From contig MUGG01000071.1 in assembly GCA_002148405.1 (NCBI GenBank), forward strand, positions 1-35,301: a DNA stretch of 35,301 nt, read 5' to 3'. The first letter of the stretch is position 1; each line of letters opens with the position of its first letter. This document shows, in pieces, positions 1 to 7,050 of the stretch. The DNA is from Alkalinema sp. CACIAM 70d. GTDB lineage: Bacteria; Cyanobacteriota; Cyanobacteriia; Leptolyngbyales; Leptolyngbyaceae. The notes under the pieces are model-generated. The model was not told where the DNA came from. It did no database searches and worked only from the letters and a program-made list of their open reading frames with translations. Position numbers and translations under genes: made by a program.

Positions 1-102
1 GTTATGGGTCGTAATCACGAATTGATTTGGTATTACATTCCGCTGCTGCTTCCATTTTCGACTTCCCAGTTTCTTCCCCCAAGTCTCTAAGGTATTTTTC
101 CC

Positions 103-837
103 ATGTCCCACGGTTTATATTTGTACGGCATCTTCCCCAGCCCCGGCCCCACTGGGTTAGCGCTAGAAGGCTTAGATCAACAGCCAGTTCAGGCCCAAGT
201 CATTGAAGATTTTGTCTTCCTGTATTCCGAGGCAAAGCAGTCCCGCTATCTCGCCAGTCGGCGCAATTTGTTAGGCCACGAAAAAGTGTTGGAAAAGGCC
301 ATGGGTGAGGGCTATCGCACCGTTTTACCCTTGCGATTTGGCCTGACGATTTCCGATTGGCAAGCGGTGAACGAAGAGTTAATTGCGCCCCGCAGTGCGG
401 AAATGAAAGCCTTGTTAGCGCGACTGGATGGCTACCGCGAAGTGGGCGTGAAGGTGTTTTGGGACGCTGCGGCGGAATTACAACTACTGATGGCAGAAAA
501 TGCCCCGCTGAGCGCAGAACGCGATCGCATGTCTGGCCGCAATCTGAGCATGGATGAAGTGGTGCGGATTGGCCAAGCGATCGAGCAGGCGATGGATGCA
601 CGGCGCAACGCGATTATTACCGCCTTTAGGAATGGGTTAAGTGCCCTCGCGATCGAGGTAGTGGAGAATGACAATCTTACGGAAGCGATGGTTTATAACG
701 CAGCATTCTTGATTCCCTGGGATACCGAAACAACCTTCAGTCAGCAGGTGGAAGCGATCGATCAGCAATTTTCCGATCGGCTGAAAATCCGCTACAACAA
801 CTTCACCGCGCCCTACAACTTTGCACAGCTTCATTAA
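103..837 (+). CDS. gvpF: Gas vesicle protein GvpF (GvpL/GvpF family)
   Basis: Accessory protein for assembly of gas vesicles, the protein-shelled buoyancy organelles. Family members are thought to help nucleate or chaperone the shell protein GvpA in the cytoplasm. The 244-residue product has the family's N-terminal LYLYGI strand, the central FLYSEAKQSRYL region and the diagnostic TVLPLRFG motif near residue 75, followed by a second alpha/beta domain with a LIPWDTETTF strand near the C-terminus. It is followed 63 bp downstream by gvpG and then by a second GvpF/L protein, the order expected at the 3' end of cyanobacterial gvp operons, so gvpA/C/N/J/K probably lie upstream of the window. Bases 1-90 are open in one frame up to a TAA at 88-90 and might be the tail of an upstream gene, but I do not recognise it. 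Confidence 0.93.
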   Translation: MSHGLYLYGIFPSPGPTGLALEGLDQQPVQAQVIEDFVFLYSEAKQSRYLASRRNLLGHEKVLEKAMGEGYRTVLPLRFGLTISDWQAVNEELIAPRSAEMKALLARLDGYREVGVKVFWDAAAELQLLMAENAPLSAERDRMSGRNLSMDEVVRIGQAIEQAMDARRNAIITAFRNGLSALAIEVVENDNLTEAMVYNAAFLIPWDTETTFSQQVEAIDQQFSDRLKIRYNNFTAPYNFAQLH

Positions 838-857
838 AACGGTTTTTGGAATAGGAC

Positions 858-900
858 GGGAGAATTTTAGCAGGGGAATTTTAACGGGGGAATTTTAATA
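858..900 (+). repeat. Three imperfect ~14-bp tandem units before gvpG
   Basis: Three successive copies of a GGGGAATTTTA-type unit (starting about 858, 873 and 886) fill the spacer between gvpF and gvpG. The last copy supplies the purine-rich stretch directly upstream of the gvpG ATG, so the duplication creates three Shine-Dalgarno-like G tracts in a row. Confidence 0.8.
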
Positions 901-1122
901 ATGCTACATCAAATTTTATTTGCGCCGATTACGGGTCTGACTTGGGTTGCAGAACAAGTTCACGATCGGGTCATGGCTGAACTAGATCAAACAGAAAATT
1001 TACACAAACGCTTACTGGCTTTGCAAATGGCCTTCGATATGGGAGAAATTGACGAAGAGTTGTTTGAAATTCAAGAAGAAGAGCTGTTGTTAGCCATTCA
1101 AGCCATGGAGGAGGCTGAGTAG
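901..1122 (+). CDS. gvpG: Gas vesicle protein GvpG
   Basis: Small gas-vesicle accessory protein of 73 residues, the usual size for GvpG. It shows the family's features: an N-terminal LLFAPITGL-like hydrophobic segment (here ILFAPITGLTWVAEQV) followed by a highly charged helical region ending in a Glu-rich stretch (EELFEIQEEELLLAIQAMEEAE). It lies between two GvpF/L-family genes; the next ATG begins two bases after its stop, which suggests translational coupling. GvpG is thought to work with GvpF/L proteins in early vesicle assembly; that role is family knowledge, not visible here. Confidence 0.93.
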   Translation: MLHQILFAPITGLTWVAEQVHDRVMAELDQTENLHKRLLALQMAFDMGEIDEELFEIQEEELLLAIQAMEEAE

Positions 1123-1124
1123 AC

Positions 1125-1769
1125 ATGTATACCTATGCCTTCACCAACGACACCAATATTTGTCTGCCCACTGGCATGGTGGGAGATCTGACAATCGTTG
1201 AACACTATGGAATTGCTGCCATTGTCGAACCGGGTTTTAGCATTCGAACCTGCGAAGAGGACGATCGCGCATTGCTGCAAGCGGTGATGATTCACGATTG
1301 TATCTTGCGATCGCTGTTTGCCCAGACGACGATTTTGCCTCTGCGCTTTGGGACTGAATTTGCTTCTCAACAGGATTTACTCCGGCACTTGCAAGACAAT
1401 GGTCAGGACTATCTCAACAAACTCACTGCCTTGGATGGTAAAGCAGAATATCTATTAAAGCTGTCTCCCGTGGATTGCCCCGAGGCGGACTTAAATCCCC
1501 AACTCAAGGGACGAGCCTATTTCCAAGCGAAAAAGCAGATGGCAGAGCGCCAACACGAATGGCAACAAAAACAAAAGCTAGCCTTTGAAATGATGTTAGG
1601 CACGATGGCAACGATCGGCGCGAAGTTCGTTGCAGGCAGTGGCCATCAGGTGCATTTGTTACTCGATCGGGCCAATAATCTTCCACAAACGGTTTCCGAC
1701 TGGCAGGCCCATTGTCCATTTTGGCAAGTACAAGTTAGCGAAGAGTTACCACCCTATCATTTTGTTTAG
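1125..1769 (+). CDS. Second GvpL/GvpF-family gas vesicle protein
   Basis: A second member of the GvpL/GvpF family (214 residues), a presumed assembly factor for gas vesicles. It opens with MYTYAFTND, carries the same core TILPLRFGTEF motif near residue 70 that is seen in the upstream gvpF, and has the C-terminal ferredoxin-like part (VHLLLDRANN). It starts two bases after gvpG and is the last gene of the gvp run on this strand. In other cyanobacteria the genes after gvpG are named gvpV and gvpW, or gvpL; I cannot decide the exact symbol from sequence alone. No obvious terminator follows in the 120-bp spacer. Confidence 0.88.
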   Translation: MYTYAFTNDTNICLPTGMVGDLTIVEHYGIAAIVEPGFSIRTCEEDDRALLQAVMIHDCILRSLFAQTTILPLRFGTEFASQQDLLRHLQDNGQDYLNKLTALDGKAEYLLKLSPVDCPEADLNPQLKGRAYFQAKKQMAERQHEWQQKQKLAFEMMLGTMATIGAKFVAGSGHQVHLLLDRANNLPQTVSDWQAHCPFWQVQVSEELPPYHFV

Positions 1770-1889
1770 GGGGCTAATAACGCTAAACCTTGATCTTCGA
1801 TCGGGCTTCCAAGAGCGATACCCTAGCAAACGGTGGAAACAGTAGAATAGCTTTGCTGAGTCAGGGCAACACTGAGCAAGGAGCACCCC

Positions 1890-2684
1890 ATGACCTTTGA
1901 ACCGAAGTCTGCGTCTATTAACGAATCTTCGGCACAGATCGATCGGGCCGATCGCCAGCCCATCATCATTGCCCAGGATGTTCAGAAATGGTATGGCCAG
2001 TTTCAAGTGCTGCAAGGGGTGAGCCTGCAAGTCTATCCCGGTGAGGTCGTCGTCGTCATGGGGCCATCGGGCTCGGGCAAGTCCACCTTCATCCGCACCT
2101 TTAATGCACTGGAAGAATATCAACAGGGGCGCATTACGATCGACGGAATTGAACTGTCCCAAGATGTGAAAAACATCGAAAAAATTCGCCAAGAAGTGGG
2201 CATGGTCTTCCAGCAGTTCAACCTATTTCCCCACCTGACAGTCCTGCAAAACATCACCCTAGCTCCCACCCACGTCCGCAAATGGAGCGCTGCCAAAGCC
2301 GAAGAAGTGGCGATGCAACTGCTGGAGCGGGTAGGCATTCTGGAACAGGCCCAGAAATATCCCGGTCAGCTTTCCGGGGGCCAACAGCAGCGGGTCGCGA
2401 TCGCCCGCGCCCTGGCCATGCAGCCCAAAATCATGCTGTTTGACGAACCCACCTCAGCCCTTGACCCGGAAATGGTGCGGGAGGTGCTCGATGCAATGAA
2501 ATCCCTAGCGCAGTCCGGTATGACCATGGTCGTGGTGACCCATGAGGTGGGCTTTGCGCGGGAAGTGGCCGATCGGATTGTTTTTATGGACAGTGGGTCG
2601 ATCGTGGAGATTGCCCCGCCGGACGCATTTTTTCAAAATCCCCAGGAGGAACGCACCCAGCGGTTTTTGGCGCAAATTCTCTAG
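1890..2684 (+). CDS. Polar amino acid ABC transporter ATP-binding protein (GlnQ/BgtA type)
   Basis: ATPase subunit of an amino-acid importer at the inner face of the plasma membrane. All nucleotide-binding motifs are present: Walker [10 protein letters not shown] (about residues 58-66), the Q-loop FQQFNLFPH, the signature LSGGQQQR, Walker [13 protein letters not shown], and the H-loop VVTHEVGFA. The FQQFNLFPH and [11 protein letters not shown] forms are typical of the GlnQ/HisP subfamily for polar or basic amino acids. There is an extra ~25-residue N-terminal tail. No permease or binding-protein gene lies next to it. Orphan ATPases of this kind that serve unlinked permeases are known in cyanobacteria (BgtA), so the same arrangement is inferred here. 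Confidence 0.93.
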   Translation: MTFEPKSASINESSAQIDRADRQPIIIAQDVQKWYGQFQVLQGVSLQVYPGEVVVVMGPSGSGKSTFIRTFNALEEYQQGRITIDGIELSQDVKNIEKIRQEVGMVFQQFNLFPHLTVLQNITLAPTHVRKWSAAKAEEVAMQLLERVGILEQAQKYPGQLSGGQQQRVAIARALAMQPKIMLFDEPTSALDPEMVREVLDAMKSLAQSGMTMVVVTHEVGFAREVADRIVFMDSGSIVEIAPPDAFFQNPQEERTQRFLAQIL

Positions 2685-3143
2685 CGTTCTGACCCAAATC
2701 CCATAATGGTTGCAATGGCACAGCCAAGATAATTAACTCTCGAAAAGTTAACCAAATAGCAGAACTTACGCTGCACTTCTTAACGAAATCCTAGCCATTT
2801 GTTAAAACATGCTGCGACGATCGCGCCTGAGGCTCAGAATATCGGGATAATGTTAGCAAGCAGGTACAGCTTATCTCTAAAGTTAAGTTCAAGGTTGAAG
2901 AGGTGATGAGCCTCAGGCTTCGTTAATATTTACCTAGGGACTCTGAATCTAGGTCTTCTGCACAAATATTGCGAAGGCTTCCCCTTCCCGTACTGGATTC
3001 TCGCTGAACTCCTTCCAGTACCTCCCAAGATCTCTAGCCCCAAAGTCTCTATCCGAGCGGTTTAGCGATCGGCTCTCCACCTCTTCATTCCTCCAACTCA
3101 TTCGCTACATGCAAGTTCGCTACATGCAAGAGAGGGATCTGTT
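2685..3143. other. 459-bp gene-free leader with inverted repeat and 15-bp duplication
   Basis: No credible gene. A perfect 12-bp inverted repeat (GCCTGAGGCTCA at 2825-2836, complement at 2907-2918) encloses a 70-nt segment. A smaller TTAACT/AGTTAA repeat lies at 2733-2751. A perfect tandem duplication of a 15-bp unit, TTCGCTACATGCAAG, lies at 3101-3130 just before the ribosome-binding region of the EF-G-like gene. The length and position suit a promoter and long 5' leader for that gene, but I could not place a promoter with confidence. Confidence 0.6.
3101..3130. repeat. Perfect 15-bp tandem duplication
   Basis: Two identical head-to-tail copies of TTCGCTACATGCAAG end 13 bp before the start codon of the EF-G-like gene. 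Confidence 0.95.
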
Positions 3144-5192
3144 ATGACCGAAAGAAGACTCTCGGGGTCACGAAGCGTTGCGATCGTTGGCCCCTACCTC
3201 AGCGGAAAAACTACCCTATTAGAAAGCCTACTGTCTGTCACGGGAGCCATTACCCGTAAAGGTTCGGTTCAAGAGAAAAATACGGTCGGGGATAGTTCAC
3301 CAGAGGCCCGCGATCGGCAAATGTCCGTTGAAGTGAACGCCGCCAGTACGTCCTATGGCGGTATTTTATTGACCTTTTTAGACTGTCCGGGTTCCGTTGA
3401 ATTTGCCCAGGAAACCTACAATGCCCTCGTGGGTGTGGATGCGGTGGTAATTGTCTGCGAACCCGTGGTCGATCGGGTGTTGAATCTGTCGCCTCTGTTC
3501 AAATTTCTGGATGACCTGAAAATTCCACACATGGTCTTCCTCAACAAAATGGATCGGGCCGATGTGGACTTTATGGAAGTGCTCCATGCGTTGAAGGGCA
3601 TTTCTAGCCGTCCGTTAGTGCCGCACCAATACCCGATCGGACGGAGCGAAAATCTGCTGGGCTTTATTGACCTAGTTACTGAGCAAGCCTACCACTATCA
3701 TCCCGGTGCCCCCGCCGATCCAGTGCCCTTCCCCAAGGAATTGGAAACGGAAGAACACATCGCTAGAACGGAAATGTTGGAAACGCTAGCGAACTTTGAT
3801 GATCACTTACTGGAGGAATTGCTAGAAGACATTGCCCCCTCGGAAGAGGAAATCTTCCAGGATCTGAAGATGGAACTGGGAGCCGATCAAATTGTGCCCG
3901 TGTTCTTTGGCATGGCCGATCGGGATTTTGGCGTCCGGCCTTTATTGGATGCCTTGGTGCGGGAAGCCCCAGAAGCCGATACGACTGCCGATCATTGGGG
4001 GCTGAAAGCAGCGGAGAAAGATCCGATCGCCCAAGTACTCAAAACCTACTACACGCCCCAGGGCGGTAAATTAACACTGGCACGGGTCTGGCAGGGCGAA
4101 ATCACCGATGGCATGGTGCTAAACGGGGTTCGGATTGGCGGACTCTATCGCCTCATGGGAATGCAAACCCAGTCGGTACAAACGGCGCGGGCCGGAGATA
4201 TCGTGGCTTTGGGCCGGATGGAAGGCATCAAAACCGGAGACATTCTCACCACGGGGACAAATCTGCAACCCTTACCGCAGGCAGATTCGATCTCTCCAGT
4301 GTTCGCTCTAGCGATCGCAGCAGAAAAACGCAACGATGAAGTTAAACTCACCACAGCGTTAACAAAACTGTTGGAAGAAGATCCCGCCTTAAGTTGGGAA
4401 CACCATCCCGACACCCACGAAATTATCCTCTGGGGCCAGGGTGATATTCATTTGCAAGTCGCCCTCGATCGGCTGCGGCGGAAATACAATCTGCCTATGG
4501 TGACCCGTAAACCGCAGGTGCCCTACAAGGAAACCATTCGCAAATCTACTAAATCCCACGGGCGCTACAAGCACCAAACTGGCGGCCATGGTCAGTTTGG
4601 CGATGTGCATTTGGACATTAAACCTGTAGGTCGCGGGGAAGGCTTCAGCTTTAGCGAAACCATTGTTGGGGGGGTTGTTCCCAGACAATACATTCCGGGG
4701 GTGGAAATCGGGGTGCGGGAATACCTCAACCAGGGGCCGTTGGGATTCCCGATCGTTGATATTGCTGTAACGCTGACCGATGGTTCCTACCACAACGTCG
4801 ATAGTTCCGAACAAGCGTTCAAGCAAGCCGGACGCATTGCTATGCAGGAAGGCTTAGTCAAGTGTGAACCGATTTTGCTGGAACCGATTCTCAGCATTAC
4901 GATTTCCGTACCCACGGACTTTACCTCCAAGGTTCTGCGCTTGGTCAGTGGCCGTCGGGGCCAAATCCTGGGCTATGATGCCAAGGCTGGCTGGGTCGGC
5001 TGGGATGAGGTACAAGCCCAAATTCCCCAAGCGGAAATGCATGACATGATTGTGGAACTGCGATCGCTCACCATGGGCGTTGGCAATTTTGAGTGGCAGT
5101 ATGACCACTTGCAGGAAGTGCCGGATAAGTTGGCAGAACGGATTTTGGCAAAAACCGATAAGGGAACGGCGACGGCCAACGGTAAACGGTAG
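3144..5192 (+). CDS. Elongation factor G-like GTPase (EF-G2 type)
   Basis: Five-domain translational GTPase of 682 residues resembling EF-G, presumably ribosome-associated. Domain I carries a P-loop GPYLSGKTTL (about 16-25), a G3 motif DCPG (about 79-82) and NKMD (about 133-136). Domain II follows, then the EF-G domain IV signature HKQTGGHGQFGDV-like region near 475-490 (HQTGGHGQFGDVH) and a domain V RRGQILGYD motif. It departs from the main EF-G in diagnostic places: the usual AHIDxGKT P-loop His is absent and the catalytic DTPGH becomes DCPGS, so the GTPase His is missing. This matches the EF-G-like EF-G2 group rather than the housekeeping FusA, which normally sits in the str operon. A ribosome-binding purine tract (GAGAGGG) precedes the ATG. 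A terminator follows at 5243-5296. Confidence 0.9.
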   Translation: MTERRLSGSRSVAIVGPYLSGKTTLLESLLSVTGAITRKGSVQEKNTVGDSSPEARDRQMSVEVNAASTSYGGILLTFLDCPGSVEFAQETYNALVGVDAVVIVCEPVVDRVLNLSPLFKFLDDLKIPHMVFLNKMDRADVDFMEVLHALKGISSRPLVPHQYPIGRSENLLGFIDLVTEQAYHYHPGAPADPVPFPKELETEEHIARTEMLETLANFDDHLLEELLEDIAPSEEEIFQDLKMELGADQIVPVFFGMADRDFGVRPLLDALVREAPEADTTADHWGLKAAEKDPIAQVLKTYYTPQGGKLTLARVWQGEITDGMVLNGVRIGGLYRLMGMQTQSVQTARAGDIVALGRMEGIKTGDILTTGTNLQPLPQADSISPVFALAIAAEKRNDEVKLTTALTKLLEEDPALSWEHHPDTHEIILWGQGDIHLQVALDRLRRKYNLPMVTRKPQVPYKETIRKSTKSHGRYKHQTGGHGQFGDVHLDIKPVGRGEGFSFSETIVGGVVPRQYIPGVEIGVREYLNQGPLGFPIVDIAVTLTDGSYHNVDSSEQAFKQAGRIAMQEGLVKCEPILLEPILSITISVPTDFTSKVLRLVSGRRGQILGYDAKAGWVGWDEVQAQIPQAEMHDMIVELRSLTMGVGNFEWQYDHLQEVPDKLAERILAKTDKGTATANGKR

Positions 5193-5242
5193 GGAAAGCC
5201 TGCTAAACCAGGGTTAACCCCCTGTGAGATCGAATGACTTTT

Positions 5243-5296
5243 GGGCAGATCAAGGTGGATTGCAGAAGCGATCGATTACCATAGATCTGCCCTTTT
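5243..5296 (+). terminator. Probable intrinsic terminator after the EF-G-like gene
   Basis: Inverted repeat GGGCAGATC (5243-5251) and GATCTGCCC (5284-5292) followed at once by TTTT. The stem is perfect over 9 bp but the loop is long (32 nt), so efficiency is uncertain. Confidence 0.55.
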
Positions 5297-5309
5297 GCTG
5301 TGATCTCCC

Positions 5310-5906
5310 ATGACTTCTGCTGCTACGCCCAAGCTTTGGCCCAAACCCGCGATCGCGACGAAGGTATTCCACTGGCTAAATATCATCAGTGTGGCGATCA
5401 TGCTGACCAGTGGCCTGCAAATTTATAATGCTAATCCGGTTTTTGGAGGGCGGGCGGGGTGGCACATTCCCCCCATTTTCGGCCTCGGTGGTTGGCTGGC
5501 GGGGGGACGCGATTGGCACTTTGCGGGCATGAATCTCTTCGCCCTCAATTTGTTGTGGTATGGCGTTTATATTTTGGCGACCCGCCGCTGGAGAATTCGC
5601 TATGTTGGCTGTAACGATGGAAAAGCTTTAATTCAAGGTAAAAATCCCAAACGCAAAGTCTATGCGCTGCATCGCTTGGTTTACACTGCGATCGTGCCGG
5701 TGTTGCTGCTAGCAATCCTGACGGGCTTGGGAATGTATAAACCGGCGCAGTTTGCTTGGATTCTGGAACTCTTTGGCAACGATTGGCAAGTTCTACGCAC
5801 AGTGCATTTTCTAACGGTTCCCATCACGTTAGTGTTTACTGCGTTACATTCCACCCTGGCATTGCGGGCAGGGGGTTCTCGGCTGGTGGAATCTATGTTT
5901 TGGTGA
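5310..5906 (+). CDS. Cytochrome b561-type membrane protein (thiosulfate reductase/hydrogenase cytochrome b family)
   Basis: Di-haem b-type cytochrome of the plasma or thylakoid membrane, about four hydrophobic helices in 198 residues. Putative haem-ligand histidines lie in KVFHWLN (near residue 20), WHFAGMN (near 70), ALHRLVY (near 114), TVHFLT (near 155) and FTALHSTLAL (near 175), the spacing seen in the cytochrome b subunits of thiosulfate reductases and NiFe hydrogenases. Such subunits usually pass electrons to or from a catalytic partner, often a molybdopterin sulfite-oxidase-like protein. No such partner is in this window, so the electron donor and acceptor are unknown. It converges on the DUF6335 gene with only 16 bp between their stop codons. 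Confidence 0.85.
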   Translation: MTSAATPKLWPKPAIATKVFHWLNIISVAIMLTSGLQIYNANPVFGGRAGWHIPPIFGLGGWLAGGRDWHFAGMNLFALNLLWYGVYILATRRWRIRYVGCNDGKALIQGKNPKRKVYALHRLVYTAIVPVLLLAILTGLGMYKPAQFAWILELFGNDWQVLRTVHFLTVPITLVFTALHSTLALRAGGSRLVESMFW

Positions 5907-5922
5907 GCCGTTCCCGCAGCTA

Positions 5923-6414
5923 TTACCAGTCCCGGCGATCGGAATAGTCCTCCGAGGATTTGGGATCCAGTTCCCAGCGGTGGGAGTCGCGATTTTCCAG
6001 CATTTCTGTGGTGTGGAGCCACTCCCGATCGGGAATTTCAATGCCCACCGCAACGGCTAAATCTTCCACCACATTTTGTTCTGGGGTGGGTGCGGTACCA
6101 CCAACAGCTTCTTCACCGGAAACTTGAGCGAGGGACTGATCAATATTGAAATCTCCGCCGGTGGTCGAAGCCCCGGTTGAACAGTTGTTTTGGAGCTGTT
6201 GCAAAACCCGACCCATTCCAGTATCCCGATCGGTCAGTCCAGCCCAAAGGGGCGATCGGGCATTTTGCAAGTTGGGGGAATGCTTGAGAATTTCGTTTTC
6301 CATTAGGGGGGGAACTGGATGAAGGGGTGTTGGTGTAGAGTGATTATCATCGCGTTCCAAGGGGGATTTTTTCAGCATAGTGAACTCTCCGAGAATAGTG
6401 GATGTGATTTCCAC
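5923..6414 (-). CDS. DUF6335 family protein
   Basis: Cytoplasmic protein of unknown function, up to 163 residues, found mainly in cyanobacteria. The C-terminal half has the family's conserved block: a GGDFNIDQ segment, SGEEAVGGTAPTPEQ, VVEDLAVAVGIE, and the end HRWELDPKSSEDY. The N-terminal part is proline-rich, low complexity and probably disordered. The start is uncertain: the ATG at 6378 (MLKKSPLERDD) gives 151 residues and is also plausible, because it has a purine tract upstream. It converges with the cytochrome b gene. No function should be assigned. Confidence 0.8.
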   Translation of the reverse strand: MEITSTILGEFTMLKKSPLERDDNHSTPTPLHPVPPLMENEILKHSPNLQNARSPLWAGLTDRDTGMGRVLQQLQNNCSTGASTTGGDFNIDQSLAQVSGEEAVGGTAPTPEQNVVEDLAVAVGIEIPDREWLHTTEMLENRDSHRWELDPKSSEDYSDRRDW

Positions 6415-6533
6415 TACAGTACTTTCTTGCTATCTCTAGCATATAAATAATTTCTAAATCTCATCAGATTAAATACATTACTTTTTACATCACGGAGCTA
6501 ATATCGCTGAGTCTACAAGACTAGCGTTATGTC

Positions 6534-6576
6534 CCTAAAAAAATAAGACTAGAAACAGACTGCCCTGCTTCTAGTC
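6534..6576 (-). terminator. Strong intrinsic terminator on the minus strand
   Basis: Reading the minus strand, a stem GACTAGAA (pairing 6569-6576 with 6547-6554, extended by CAG/CTG after one mismatch) is followed by a T-rich run at 6544-6534 (TTATTTTTTT). It lies 65 bp downstream of the stop of the small acidic protein gene and is its likely terminator. Confidence 0.8.
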
Positions 6577-6640
6577 CTGAAGGTTTTGAGTGTTGGAAAA
6601 GGAATGAATCAAATCGAGAAATGACTAGGTTGAACGATGA

Positions 6641-6907
6641 CTATTCTTCGTCTTCTTCCTCTTCATCATCTTCTTCATCCCAGGTCGCTTGGGTATAGCC
6701 GAGGGCTTCGGCAGATTGGCGTTCTGAACCGCTCAAATCTTCCCAATACTTTTCACTGGATGCAGGCGGATCAGTTTCTTCTTCCCAACTGTCTGCATCC
6801 CAACCTAAGTTGCCCCAAAGTTGCTGTTCTGTTTGGTTCAAGTCATCCCAACTCAAATCATCCCATACTTCAGAAGGATTGCCTGCCACAGCCCGAACGT
6901 CTGACAT
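6641..6907 (-). CDS. Small acidic protein with two W-D-L ... LG(W/Y) ... W repeats
   Basis: 88-residue, strongly acidic protein of unknown function. Two copies of one motif can be aligned by eye: WDDLNQTEQQLWGNLGWDADSW-type (about residues 20-41) and WEDLSGSERQSAEALGYTQATW-type (about 55-76). The shared pattern is W-x-D-L-x4-E-x-x-A/L-W-x-x-LG-[WY]-x4-W. It ends in a run of Asp/Glu. No signal peptide or membrane segment. A purine tract (AAGGAAAA) precedes the ATG and a strong terminator follows, which together support a real single-gene transcript. I recognise similar repeats as common in cyanobacteria and algae but know of no established role. Confidence 0.78.
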   Translation of the reverse strand: MSDVRAVAGNPSEVWDDLSWDDLNQTEQQLWGNLGWDADSWEEETDPPASSEKYWEDLSGSERQSAEALGYTQATWDEEDDEEEEDEE

Positions 6908-7017
6908 GAGAATTTTCCTTAGCGTTTCAAAGTATTAACTTTAGGCTACCCACATTATTTGCTAAGAGAACAAAAGAGCGGGATAAGTCTGAAGGGGCAA
7001 CTCAAAGGAGCGATGAT

Positions 7018-7050
7018 TAGCTCGATCGACTTATATGTCTAGCTCGATCG
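7018..7050. repeat. Spaced 11-bp direct repeat
   Basis: TAGCTCGATCG occurs at 7018-7028 and again at 7040-7050, just downstream of and overlapping the stop of the HlyD-family gene. Confidence 0.85.

Noticed and set aside
3144..5192. Housekeeping elongation factor G (fusA)
   Set aside because: P-loop and G3 motifs deviate (DCPGS for DTPGH), and no rps12/rps7/tuf neighbours are present.
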